64,000 nt of DNA from Actinomycetospora sp. NBRC 106375. GTDB taxonomy: Bacteria; Actinomycetota; Actinomycetes; Mycobacteriales; Pseudonocardiaceae. Location of the stretch: NCBI RefSeq assembly GCF_030269665.1, contig NZ_BSTS01000007.1, forward strand, positions 124,001-188,000, written 5' to 3'. The notes beneath the pieces are model-generated. The model had not been told where the DNA came from. It was given only the letters and a program-made list of their open reading frames with translations, and did no database searches. Numbering within the stretch: position 1 is the first letter of the stretch; each line of letters opens with the position of its first letter. The position numbers and the translations under genes were made by a program. This document shows positions 51,301 through 61,126 of the stretch, in pieces.

Positions 51301-51810
51301 GACGCCGGCGGCGTGCCCGGCGGCTTCCTGCGCCTGGTCCCGGCCTACGGCGGCCCGGCCACCGGCACGACCTTCGGCTACACGCTCGACCTCATGCGCC
51401 ACGACCCGGGCGCGCCGAACGGGATGACCGAGTTCCTCATCGCGCGGAGCGCGACGGCGCTGGGCGAGCGGGGTGTCACGCGGCTGTCGATGAACTTCGC
51501 GATGTGGGGGCGGCTGTTCGCCGACGACGTGCCGTTCACCGCCACACAGAAGCTCGCGCGGCGCGCCGTCGGTGTGCTCAACCCGTTCTTCCAGGTCCGC
51601 TCGCTGCACGACTTCAACGCGAAGTTCGGTCCGCAGTGGCTGCCGCGGGTCCTCGCCTACCGCAGCCCCGCCGACCTGCCGCGGGTCGGGCTGCTCTACG
51701 CCGGCGCCGAGGGCTTCCTCGCGGTGCCGGGTCTCGGACCGATGTTCGTGCCCGCGGCCGTCGGCGGCGCGCCGTCGCCGTCGAGCACCGCGCCTCCGGC
51801 CGCTGCATGA
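48394..51810 (+). CDS. LysX-like lysyl-tRNA synthetase/lysyl-phosphatidylglycerol synthase fusion in reversed order
   Basis: A 1,138-residue protein. Residues about 1-495 are a class II lysyl-tRNA synthetase with OB fold, motif 2 [20 protein letters not shown] and motif 3 [14 protein letters not shown] Pro/Ala linker follows, then membrane helices (about 556-765) and a DUF2156/MprF catalytic domain (about 770-1085). The enzyme would charge tRNA with Lys and pass it to phosphatidylglycerol, lowering membrane negative charge. In mycobacterial LysX the MprF part comes first and LysRS last; here it is the reverse. ATG 48394 has GGAGGGAG upstream. It is probably the organism's second LysRS. Confidence 0.88.
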   Translation: [1138 protein letters not shown]

Positions 51811-51817
51811 GCCGACC

Positions 51818-52951
51818 GTGACGGTCGACAGCATCGGCGAGATCGACATCACGACCGACTCGTTCCTCGGTCTGGGCGCGATCCTCGCGCTGCTCGTGGT
51901 GGTCGTGCTGGCCGTCGTGATGCGCACCAGGCTGGGCCGGATCACGCGGGCCGGGAAGGTCGCGCTGGTCTCGGTGACCACGCTGCTGCTGCTCGTCGGC
52001 TCCGGCGCCGGGGTGAACGCGCACTTCGACTACTTCCGCACACTCGGCGACGTCCTGGGGCTCCCGCCGTCCGACGAGGTCGAGCTGGCCGCGCTGCTGG
52101 CCCGCAAGGACCGCCCCGACCGCGGCGTCGTCACGACGATCACCATCCCGGGACCGGAGTCGGCGTTCTCCGGGCGGCCGGCGACCGTCTACGTGCCGCC
52201 CGCGTGGTTCGCGCGCCCGCGCCCGTCGTTGCCGGTGGTGATGCTGCTGCACGGCACGCCCGGGACGCCGCAGGACTGGCTCGACGGCGGCCAGGCGGCG
52301 GCGACCGCCGACGCCTACGCGGCCGCGCACGGCGGCCGCGCGCCGATCCTCGTCATGCCGGACGTCAACGGCACCGTCGACGGCGACACCGAGTGCGTCG
52401 ACAGCCTCGCGGGCCGGGCGGAGACCTACCTGACCGTCGACGTCCCCGGCTTCGTCCGCGACGTCTTCCACACCGCCGCCCCCGGGCGTCCGTGGGCGGT
52501 CGCCGGCCTGTCCGAGGGCGGGTCCTGCTCGCTGATGCTCGCCCTGCGCCACCCGGACCTGTTCGCGACGTTCGGCGACTACGCAGGCCTCGCGGGCCCG
52601 CGCGCCGGCGACACCAACGCCGACACCGACTCGGCGGTGGCGACGCTGTTCGGCGGGTCCGCGGCCGCGTTCGCCGCCCACGAACCGGCGTCGCTGCTCG
52701 CCGCCCACCGGTTCCCCCAGCTCGGGGGCTGGTTCGAGGTGGGCGACGCCGACCCCGAACCCGCCGCGGCGGCGGGTGCCCTGGTCCCGGTGGCGCGGCA
52801 GGCGGGCATCGCGACGTGCTCGGTCGTGATCCCGGGCGGCGGGCACACGTTCGCGGTCTTCTCGCAGGCCTTCGCCGACTCGCTGCCGTGGATGGCCGGG
52901 CGGATCGGGGCGGGGCCGCCCGCGCGGACCTGCCCGTCGTCAGTGCCCTGA
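51818..52951 (+). CDS. Membrane-anchored alpha/beta esterase
   Basis: A 377-residue protein with two N-terminal hydrophobic helices (LGLGAILALLVVVVLAVVMR and VALVSVTTLLLLVGSGAGVN) and an exported esterase domain of the esterase D/antigen 85-like fold. The nucleophile is Ser in AVAGLSEGGSC, and a late GGGHTF holds the His. PVVMLLHGTPGTPQDWL supplies the oxyanion region. GTG 51818 is 7 nt after the LysX-like gene, so the two may be co-expressed. It overlaps the convergent luxR-type gene by 12 bp. Confidence 0.8.
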   Translation: MTVDSIGEIDITTDSFLGLGAILALLVVVVLAVVMRTRLGRITRAGKVALVSVTTLLLLVGSGAGVNAHFDYFRTLGDVLGLPPSDEVELAALLARKDRPDRGVVTTITIPGPESAFSGRPATVYVPPAWFARPRPSLPVVMLLHGTPGTPQDWLDGGQAAATADAYAAAHGGRAPILVMPDVNGTVDGDTECVDSLAGRAETYLTVDVPGFVRDVFHTAAPGRPWAVAGLSEGGSCSLMLALRHPDLFATFGDYAGLAGPRAGDTNADTDSAVATLFGGSAAAFAAHEPASLLAAHRFPQLGGWFEVGDADPEPAAAAGALVPVARQAGIATCSVVIPGGGHTFAVFSQAFADSLPWMAGRIGAGPPARTCPSSVP

Positions 52952-53905
52952 GCCGGCCGCTGAGCCCGTCACGAGACCCCACTGCGTCGCGCACCGCGCC
53001 GCGGCGGCGCGGTTCCGTGCGCCGGTCTTCGCGAGGACGTGCTCGACGTGCGTGGCGACCGTGCGCGGCCGGATCCCCAGTCGTCGGGCGATCTCGGGAT
53101 TGCTCATGCCGTGGGCGACGCCGTCGAGCACCTCCAGCTCCCGCACCGTCAGCCCGGCGGGCGGGTCGATCTCGCGGTGCAGGACGAGCACGCCGCGGGG
53201 CGTGGGGTGCAGCTCCACCCCGACGACCTCGCCGGCCGTGACGACGAGGAGCGGACCGCGCGGCGGGCGCGCGACGAGGGCCGCGATCGGCGAGGGCGGT
53301 CGCACCAGCTCCGGCCGCGCCCCCGCCGAGAGGGCGACGACGCGCCCGGAGCGCTCGACGAGCAGACCGTCCCCGCCGTCCCCGCCGAGGGCACCTGTCC
53401 GCGGCGCGGGCACGGGCACCGGGTCGATCGCGGTGGCGAGATCGGGGCCGAGGAGCTCGAGCAGCGCGATCGTGTCGTCGTCGGGGTGCCGGGCGTCGAG
53501 GGTGCTGGCGTTGAGCATGCCGACGTAGCGGTCGTCCGCCGCGAACAGGCACAGCGTGACGCCGTCGCGGAAGCCGAGCGGGTGGATGATCCGCTCGAAG
53601 ATCTCACCGCGGCGACGGCGGGGCTCGAGGTCGCGCACGCGCACGGCGTGCCGGCCGTCCCGGACTACCGCGAACAGGCGATCGGTGTGCATCCGGGTGT
53701 CGATGAGGTCCGTGATCCCGGCGGGGTAGGACGACGCGAGCGTCCGGTGCCCGCCCGTCGCTGGCGCCGCGACCGAGAGCGCGAGGCAGTCGGCGGGGAT
53801 GACGTCGCTCAGCGACGCGAGCACGGCCCGGGCCGCGCCGGGGGAGCGGCTCCCGTGGCGCCGGAGGAACGACCGCAGCTCGCGGGCGGCCGCGACCGCG
53901 GACAT
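52940..53905 (-). CDS. LuxR-family transcriptional regulator
   Basis: A 321-residue regulator. A C-terminal LuxR-type HTH runs LTVRELEVLDGVAHGMSNPE, then IARRLGIRPRTVATHVEHVL. The N-terminal ~200 residues look like a GAF-type sensor (LASSYPAGITDLIDTRM, GFRDGVTLCLFAADDRYVGM). No receiver domain is seen. It starts at ATG 53905, divergent from an amidase gene across a gap with a perfect palindrome. It probably controls that gene. Confidence 0.85.
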   Translation of the reverse strand: MSAVAAARELRSFLRRHGSRSPGAARAVLASLSDVIPADCLALSVAAPATGGHRTLASSYPAGITDLIDTRMHTDRLFAVVRDGRHAVRVRDLEPRRRRGEIFERIIHPLGFRDGVTLCLFAADDRYVGMLNASTLDARHPDDDTIALLELLGPDLATAIDPVPVPAPRTGALGGDGGDGLLVERSGRVVALSAGARPELVRPPSPIAALVARPPRGPLLVVTAGEVVGVELHPTPRGVLVLHREIDPPAGLTVRELEVLDGVAHGMSNPEIARRLGIRPRTVATHVEHVLAKTGARNRAAAARCATQWGLVTGSAAGSGH

Positions 53906-53965
53906 GCCCGGGACGCTACGCGGCGGCACCCGCCGAGACCAGGAACCGGACCCCTCCTGACCTGC

Positions 53966-53987
53966 GCATCGGTCGATCGACCGATGC
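53966..53987. promoter_or_regulatory. Perfect 22-bp palindrome between luxR-type and amidase genes
   Basis: The half-site GCATCGGTCGA is followed immediately by its exact reverse complement, with no spacer. It lies 61 bp from the regulator start and 53 bp from the amidase start, ideal for a dimeric regulator acting on both promoters. The adjacent regulator is the natural candidate; binding is inferred. Confidence 0.7.
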
Positions 53988-54039
53988 CGGCGCGGGCCGA
54001 TCGGGCCAGCATCGGCGGCCCGACGAACCTGGAGGCCCG

Positions 54040-55463
54040 ATGACACCCAACGAGTACGCCGAGCTCGACGCGACCGGCCTGGCCGCGCTGATGAGCAAGG
54101 GCGAGGTCAGCGCCGAGGAGGTGCGCGCCGCCGCGACCACCGCACTGGACGTCGTCGGGCCCCGCCTGAACGCGATCATCGGAGAGCGCTTCGCGTCGCC
54201 GCTCGACCACGACCCGGACGGGCCGTTCGCCGGCGTCCCCTTCGCGATCAAGGACCTGATCGTCCACGCCGCCGGGGTCCCGCAGGCCGCGGGCAGCCGC
54301 CTGCTCGGCGAGGGCGTGCCGATGCCGGCCGATACGCACCTCATGGCCCGTTTCCGTCGCGCCGGGCTCGCGACGCTCGCCCGCACCGCGACTCCCGAGC
54401 TCGGGTTCAACGCCACCACCGAACCCGTCGCGACCGGTCCGGTCCACAACCCCTGGGACACGACCCGCAGCCCCGGCGGATCGTCCGGCGGCTCGGCGGC
54501 CCTGGTCGCCGCGCGGGCGCTGCCCGTCGCGCACGCCAACGACGGCGGCGGCTCGATCCGCATCCCGGCCGCCGCCTGCGGCCTGGTCGGGCTCAAGCCC
54601 TCCCAGGGCCGGACGTCTCCCGGGCCGGACTACGCCGACCCCCTGCTCGGCATGGGCGTGGAGTTCGTGGTCACCCGGACCGTCCGCGACGCCGCGGGGC
54701 TGCTCGATGAGGTCCACGGCTACGAGCCGGGCGACCGCTATCTGCTACCGGACCCGCCGCGGCCCTACGCCGAGGAGGTCGGCCGGGGGAGCCGGCCGTT
54801 GCGGGTGGCACTGTGCACCACGCCGTTCACCGGCGGCGGCGCGGTCGATCCCCGCTGCACCGCGGCGACGGAGGCGGTGGCGGGGACGCTCGAGGGCATG
54901 GGACACGGGGTGGAGGTCGCGGCGCCGGACCTGGACGCGGCCGCGTTCGACGCCGCCAACCTGGTGGCCTGGACGAGCTTCCTCGCCGACGGCGTGGACG
55001 TCCTCGCGGGCGCGCTCGGCGTCGAGCCCGGCCTGGACGTCCTCGAGGCGGCGACACTCGCGTGCGCCGAGTATGGCCGGACCCTCACGGCGGGCGACCT
55101 GTTCGCCGCCGACCGCGTCTTCAACGCGACCCGCCGCGCCGTCGCGGGCTTCCACCAGCGATACGACGTCGTCCTCACGCCGACCATGAACGTCCCGAAC
55201 ACCGCGCTCGGACACCTCGACCAGAACGACCCGTCCCGGGACGCGCGGGGCTGGTACGACCACATCTTCGCCACGGCGGGCTTCACCGCGCTGTCCAACT
55301 CCACCGGCAACCCGGCGATCTCGCTGCCGCTGGGGCGGACCGCGGAGGGCTGGCCGGTCGGCGTCCAGGTGATGGCGCCCTACGGCGACGAGTCCACGCT
55401 GCTGGCGCTCGCCGCCGACCTGGAGCGGGCGATGCCGTGGGCCGGCCACCGCCCGCCGACCGG

Positions 55464-55467
<4 letters not shown>
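54040..55467 (+). CDS. Amidase signature family hydrolase
   Basis: A 475-residue amidase with the Ser-cisSer-Lys triad visible: Lys in GVPFAIKDLIV, the Gly/Ser-rich RSPGGSSGGSAALVAARA and the nucleophile in NDGGGSIRIPAAACGLVGLK. Members hydrolyse carboxamides or aryl acylamides; the substrate is not predictable. It starts at ATG 54040 with GGAGG 6 nt upstream. It is divergent from the LuxR-type regulator, and its stop overlaps the convergent SRPBCC gene by 4 bp. Confidence 0.92.
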
Positions 55468-57157
<1,690 letters not shown>

Positions 57158-57246
57158 CGCCCGTCACCCTGACGGACGCTCCGTCCGGCTCGACGATTCC
57201 GTAGCGTCACCGCATTCGCGTGCGTCGTCGCCTCGGAGGTCCTGTC

Positions 57247-57523
57247 GTGTCCGCCCCCCGTCCCCCGGCGACGCTCCGTCGCCGGCCTCCTGGCGCTGCT
57301 CTCCCGCGCGGCCGTCCTGACGCTCTCGGCCTGTGACACGTCCTCGGAGTCAGGCGGGGGCTCCGGTGGCGGGACCGCCGAGCACGGCGGCGCCCACCCG
57401 TCCGAGCACGGCGGCGGTCACCCGACGAGCGAGCACCACACCACGGCGCCGACGTCGCGGCCCTCGGAGTACAACCCGGCGAACTGCCCGACCGGCCTGG
57501 TCTGCTCGCCGTCGACCCCCTGA
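57247..57523 (+). pseudogene. Frameshifted small lipoprotein gene
   Basis: A GTG at 57247 with GGAGG 7 nt upstream starts MSAP and then runs into a stop after about 30 codons. Skipping one C in the six-C run at 57254-57259 joins it to a frame encoding VPRRRSVAGLLALLSRAAVL and the lipobox LSAC. A Gly/Ser/His/Thr-rich tail with two Cys then runs to TGA 57521-57523, in all about 91 residues. That second frame has no usable start of its own. It is either a true frameshift, phase variation in the C run, or a sequencing error. Confidence 0.6.
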
Positions 57524-57538
57524 ACAGCCGGAGCCCGA

Positions 57539-58162
57539 TCAGGAGAAGTCGATCTCTCCGGAGCGGGTGCGCTTGAGCTCGGTGAAGCCCGGTGTCCGGG
57601 CCAGCAGGAGGGCGCCGTCGAAGGCGTCGAGGGCGTCCTGACCGCGGGGGACGCGTTCGAGGATCGGACCGAAGAAAGCGACGGTCCCGGCGTCGGTGCG
57701 CACGTGCAGGGTCGGCGTGCCGACGTCGAGGCCGACGGGCGCCATGCCCTCCTCGTGGCGGGCGCGGACGTCGTCGTCGCGGTCGGTCACGTCCGCGGCG
57801 GCGTAGAGCGTCCGCGCGTCGAGATCGGGGCCGGCGAGCTCCTCGCACACCTCGCGCAGCACGCGATCGCGTCCCCGCAGCCCCCCGTCGTGGAAGCGGG
57901 TGCCGAACGCCTCGACGAACCCGGCCCACGCGCCAGCACCCCGCGCCGCGACGAGCCGGGCGCCGACCCGCGCGGGTCGCCACGCGCTGTCCTCCCCGCG
58001 CTCGGGCGCCACCGGGTCCTCGCCGTTCAGCACCGCGAGGCTCATGCGGCGCACCTGCAGGTCGATCGGCCGCTGCCACCCGACCTCGCGCAACCACCGC
58101 AGCGCCAGCCACGCGAACGGACAGACCGGGTCGACGTAGACGTCGACGTGGGAGGCGCGCAC
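57539..58162 (-). CDS. DsbA-fold protein, mycothiol-dependent nitroreductase (Rv2466c) family
   Basis: A 207-residue thioredoxin-fold protein: VYVDPVCPFAWLALRWLREV at the N-terminus, MSLAVLNGED, GTPTLHV, AFFGPILERVPRG and FTELKRTRSGE at the end, matching the Rv2466c group. In that enzyme the active site is CPWC; here it is CPFA, so the second (resolving) cysteine is missing. It starts at GTG 58162, divergent from the second GlfT2 gene. It probably works through mixed disulfides with mycothiol. Confidence 0.8.
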   Translation of the reverse strand: MRASHVDVYVDPVCPFAWLALRWLREVGWQRPIDLQVRRMSLAVLNGEDPVAPERGEDSAWRPARVGARLVAARGAGAWAGFVEAFGTRFHDGGLRGRDRVLREVCEELAGPDLDARTLYAAADVTDRDDDVRARHEEGMAPVGLDVGTPTLHVRTDAGTVAFFGPILERVPRGQDALDAFDGALLLARTPGFTELKRTRSGEIDFS

Positions 58163-58262
58163 CCCCGGACGGTAGGCCCGTGCGGCCCCGACGGATGGAA
58201 TCGCGCACGGCGCCGACGGGGGGTCCCGGGCGCGCGGCCGCCTCGCCGTTACCGTCGTCCGT

Positions 58263-60329
58263 GTGACGAGCACGGTCGGCAGGAGCGGGACGGTGGCGAT
58301 GACGGCGAGGCCCGCGGGGCCTGTGGGTGCCGCGCTGTTGCAGCGCGTCATCCTGCCGCGGCCGGCCGACCCCACGTCGGTGCGCGCGCTGTACCTGGAC
58401 GAGGGCACGGCGACGTCGGTGAAGACCACGGCGCCGACGGCCCACCGTCCCGGCACCTACGACGAGACCGCCGACGAGTACGTCATGCACGTGCGCCGCA
58501 GCGGCCACCGCGTGGCCGAGGTGGTCTCGCGCACCGGGGTGCGGCTGCCCGAGCGCAGCGACGTGTCGTTCGCCGCCTACTTCAACGCCTTCCCCGCCGC
58601 GTACTGGCGGCGCTGGTCGGTGCTCCACGGGATCACCCTGCGCCTGCGGGTGCGCGGTCACGGCCGCGTCGACGTCTACCGCTCGACGGCGAAGGGCGTC
58701 GCCGTGCACCTCGCGGGCGAGGTCGTGGGCCCCACCGACGCCGCCGACACCGCCGGCTCCTCCGCGCCCGACGACGGTGCCGAGCGCGAGGTCACCGTCC
58801 CGGTGTCGCTGACGCCCTTCGGCGACGGCGGCTGGGTGTGGTTCGACCTCTCCAGCGACAACGCGCCGCTCGAGCTACTCTCCGGCGGCTGGTACGCCGA
58901 CCAGGAGGCGCCCGGGCGGGCGGCGGTCGCCGTGGGCATGCCGACGTTCAACCGCCCGTCCGACTGCGTGGCCACGCTGCGGGCCCTGGGCGAGGACCCG
59001 CTGGTCCGCGACGCCCTCACCGCGGTGATCATCCCCGACCAGGGTTCGTCGAAGGTGCGCGAGCAGCCCGGCTTCGACGCCGCCGCCGCCGCGCTCGGCG
59101 ACCGTCTGCGGATCATCGACCAGCCGAACCTCGGTGGTTCGGGCGGCTACGCGCGGATCATGTACGAGGCGCTCGAGACCACCGACTGCGAGCAGATCCT
59201 GTTCATGGACGACGACATCGTCCTCGAGCCGGACTCGCTGCTGCGCGCGCTCGCGTTCTCGCGGTTCTCGCGCGACGAGATGCTCGTGGGCGGCCAGATG
59301 CTCTCGCTGCAGGCGCGCTCGCACCTGCACGCGATGGGCGAGGTCGTCGACCGCGGCACGTTCTTCTGGCAGATCGCCCCGCACACCGCCGACGACCACG
59401 ACTTCGGCGTCGACTCCTTGCGCGAGACGCTGTGGATGCACCGGCGCGTCGACGTCGACTACAACGCCTGGTGGATGTGCATGATCCCCCGCTCGGTCGC
59501 CGAGCGGATCGGGCTGCCGCTGCCGCTGTTCATCAAGTGGGACGACTGCGAGTACGGCCTGCGCGCGGGCAGCCACGGCGTCCCGACGGCCACGGTGCCC
59601 GGCGTGGGGATCTGGCACATGTCGTTCGTCGAGAAGGACGACAGCTCGGACTGGCAGGCCTATTTCCACGTCCGCAACCGGCTCGTCGTCGGTGCCCTGC
59701 ACGGCCCGGACAACCCGCGGGCGATGCTCGCCGACTCCCTCAAGCGCACGCTGCGCCACCTGTTCCTGCTCGAGTACTCGACGATCGCGCTGCACCACAT
59801 GGCGATGCGCGACTTCCTGTCCGGGCCGAAGGCGCTGTTCGGGGCGCTGCCCACCGCGCTCGGGGCCGTGCGGGCCACCCGCGCCGAGTTCCCCGATGGC
59901 ACCGTCCACCGCGACGCGGCCGATCTCCCGCACCCGGACATCGGTGCCCGCGAGGCCCAGCTCTGGCCGAAGCCGCCGACGAACAAGATCACCCAGATCG
60001 CGTCGCTCGCCCGCGGGCTCGCGCACCAGCTGCGTCCCGTGGACCCGCACGCCCACGAGCGTCCGCAGCGCGACGTGCCCGCCGAGCACGGGCAGTGGTT
60101 CCTGCTCTCGCGGCTCGACGGCGCCGCGGTCACGACCTCGGACGGCTCCGGCGTCACCTTCCGCAAGCGTGACCGCGAGATGTTCTGGGCGATGCTGCGC
60201 GAGTCGGTGCGCCTGCACACCGAGATCGCCAAGGCCTGGCCGTCCCTGCGCCACCGGTACCAGGAGTCCATGGGCGAGCTGGTCAGCCGCACCGCCTGGC
60301 GCGAGCAGGTCTTCGACCGCTTCCGCTGA
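58263..60329 (+). CDS. GlfT2-like galactofuranosyltransferase (paralogue 2)
   Basis: A 688-residue GT2 enzyme. An N-terminal beta-rich domain (SFAAYFNAFPAAYWRRW) is followed by QPNLGGSGGYARIMYEALE, the metal-binding MDDDIVLEPDS, and IKWDDCEYGLRAGSHGVPTA with WHMSF. It extends the galactan with galactofuranose from UDP-Galf made by nearby glf. Compared with the paralogue at 41724 it is longer at both ends and looks closer to the standard galactan polymerase. GTG 58263 is the first start. A hairpin follows at 60343. Confidence 0.92.
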   Translation: MTSTVGRSGTVAMTARPAGPVGAALLQRVILPRPADPTSVRALYLDEGTATSVKTTAPTAHRPGTYDETADEYVMHVRRSGHRVAEVVSRTGVRLPERSDVSFAAYFNAFPAAYWRRWSVLHGITLRLRVRGHGRVDVYRSTAKGVAVHLAGEVVGPTDAADTAGSSAPDDGAEREVTVPVSLTPFGDGGWVWFDLSSDNAPLELLSGGWYADQEAPGRAAVAVGMPTFNRPSDCVATLRALGEDPLVRDALTAVIIPDQGSSKVREQPGFDAAAAALGDRLRIIDQPNLGGSGGYARIMYEALETTDCEQILFMDDDIVLEPDSLLRALAFSRFSRDEMLVGGQMLSLQARSHLHAMGEVVDRGTFFWQIAPHTADDHDFGVDSLRETLWMHRRVDVDYNAWWMCMIPRSVAERIGLPLPLFIKWDDCEYGLRAGSHGVPTATVPGVGIWHMSFVEKDDSSDWQAYFHVRNRLVVGALHGPDNPRAMLADSLKRTLRHLFLLEYSTIALHHMAMRDFLSGPKALFGALPTALGAVRATRAEFPDGTVHRDAADLPHPDIGAREAQLWPKPPTNKITQIASLARGLAHQLRPVDPHAHERPQRDVPAEHGQWFLLSRLDGAAVTTSDGSGVTFRKRDREMFWAMLRESVRLHTEIAKAWPSLRHRYQESMGELVSRTAWREQVFDRFR

Positions 60330-60342
60330 CCCGGCGGTCCCC

Positions 60343-60363
60343 CTCGCACACGGGGTGTGCGAG
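60343..60363. terminator. Perfect 9-bp-stem hairpin after the GlfT2 gene
   Basis: CTCGCACAC and GTGTGCGAG pair perfectly around a GGG loop, 14 bp after the GlfT2 stop. No T-run follows, which is common in high-GC actinobacterial terminators. It separates glfT2 from the dinB-type gene. Confidence 0.6.
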
Positions 60364-60426
60364 CAATGCGGCTTTGCTGGCGTGTGACGCCAGGATCACC
60401 ACATTCTCGGCGGAGCGACTCGCCGA

Positions 60427-60449
60427 AGGCGGACCGGACCTGTCCGCCT
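60427..60449. promoter_or_regulatory. Hairpin in the leader of the DinB-type gene
   Basis: AGGCGGA (60427-60433) and TCCGCCT (60443-60449) pair around a 9-nt loop. A smaller TCGGCG/CGCCGA pairing lies just upstream and CTTCGAAG lies downstream. The 136-bp region before ATG 60500 carries several short palindromes, which may be operator or leader structures. Confidence 0.35.
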
Positions 60450-60499
60450 CCCTTCGTAGCTTCGAAGTCATCAGGGACGACGAGGAAAGTGGGCCCCCG

Positions 60500-61099
60500 A
60501 TGACGACGACCGCCGCCCAGGAGACCGCCATGACCAGCATCGACACCGATGAGCGCGACGACCTCCTCGCCGAGCTCGGCCAGGCCCGGCACTGGCTGGT
60601 CTTCCCCACCCGCGACCTCACCGACGAGCAGGCCGCCTCCCGTCCCACCGCGTCGCAGCTGACCCTCGGAGGGCTGATCAAGCACGTCACCAAGGTCGAG
60701 GAGGGCTGGATGCGCTTCGCGGTCGAGGGCGACAACGGCGAGGAGGGCTTCGAGCTCCCAGAGGGCATGACCCTCGACGACTTCGAGGGATACATCGCGA
60801 GCCTCGACGAGAAGCCCGACTGGCTGGTCGAGCGCGAGAACGAGTTCAAGCTCCTGCCGGGCGAGACGCTCGCCGGCGTTATCGCCAAATACCACGAGAC
60901 CGCCGCCCGCACCGAGGCGACGCTCGCGTCGCTCCCCGACCTCAACGCCCGCCACGAGCTGCCGAAGGCCCCGTGGCACGAGCCCGGCACGTCCTGGTCG
61001 GTGCGCCGCGTGATGCTCCACATCATCGCCGAGACCACCCAGCACGCCGGCCACGCCGACATGCTGCGCGAGCACATCGACGGCGCCACCTCGATGTAG
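60500..61099 (+). CDS. DinB-family protein (mycothiol-transferase-like)
   Basis: A 199-residue four-helix-bundle protein of the DinB/DUF664 group. Metal-ligand histidines appear in GGLIKHVTKVEEGWMRF and HIIAETTQHAGHADMLREHI. Several actinobacterial members are mycothiol- or bacillithiol-dependent S-transferases, and this organism appears to make mycothiol. I chose ATG 60500; AGGAAAG lies upstream at a slightly long distance. The frame is open back to 60374, but that stretch overlaps the hairpins. Function in detoxification is inferred. Confidence 0.82.
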   Translation: MTTTAAQETAMTSIDTDERDDLLAELGQARHWLVFPTRDLTDEQAASRPTASQLTLGGLIKHVTKVEEGWMRFAVEGDNGEEGFELPEGMTLDDFEGYIASLDEKPDWLVERENEFKLLPGETLAGVIAKYHETAARTEATLASLPDLNARHELPKAPWHEPGTSWSVRRVMLHIIAETTQHAGHADMLREHIDGATSM

Positions 61100-61126
61100 G
61101 GGCGCCCGCCGGGCCTGCTCCGGCAC

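Noticed and set aside
48076-51981. 1,301-residue minus-strand frame opposite the LysX-like gene
   Set aside because: Very long but low-information antisense frame. The plus strand shows LysRS and MprF motifs.
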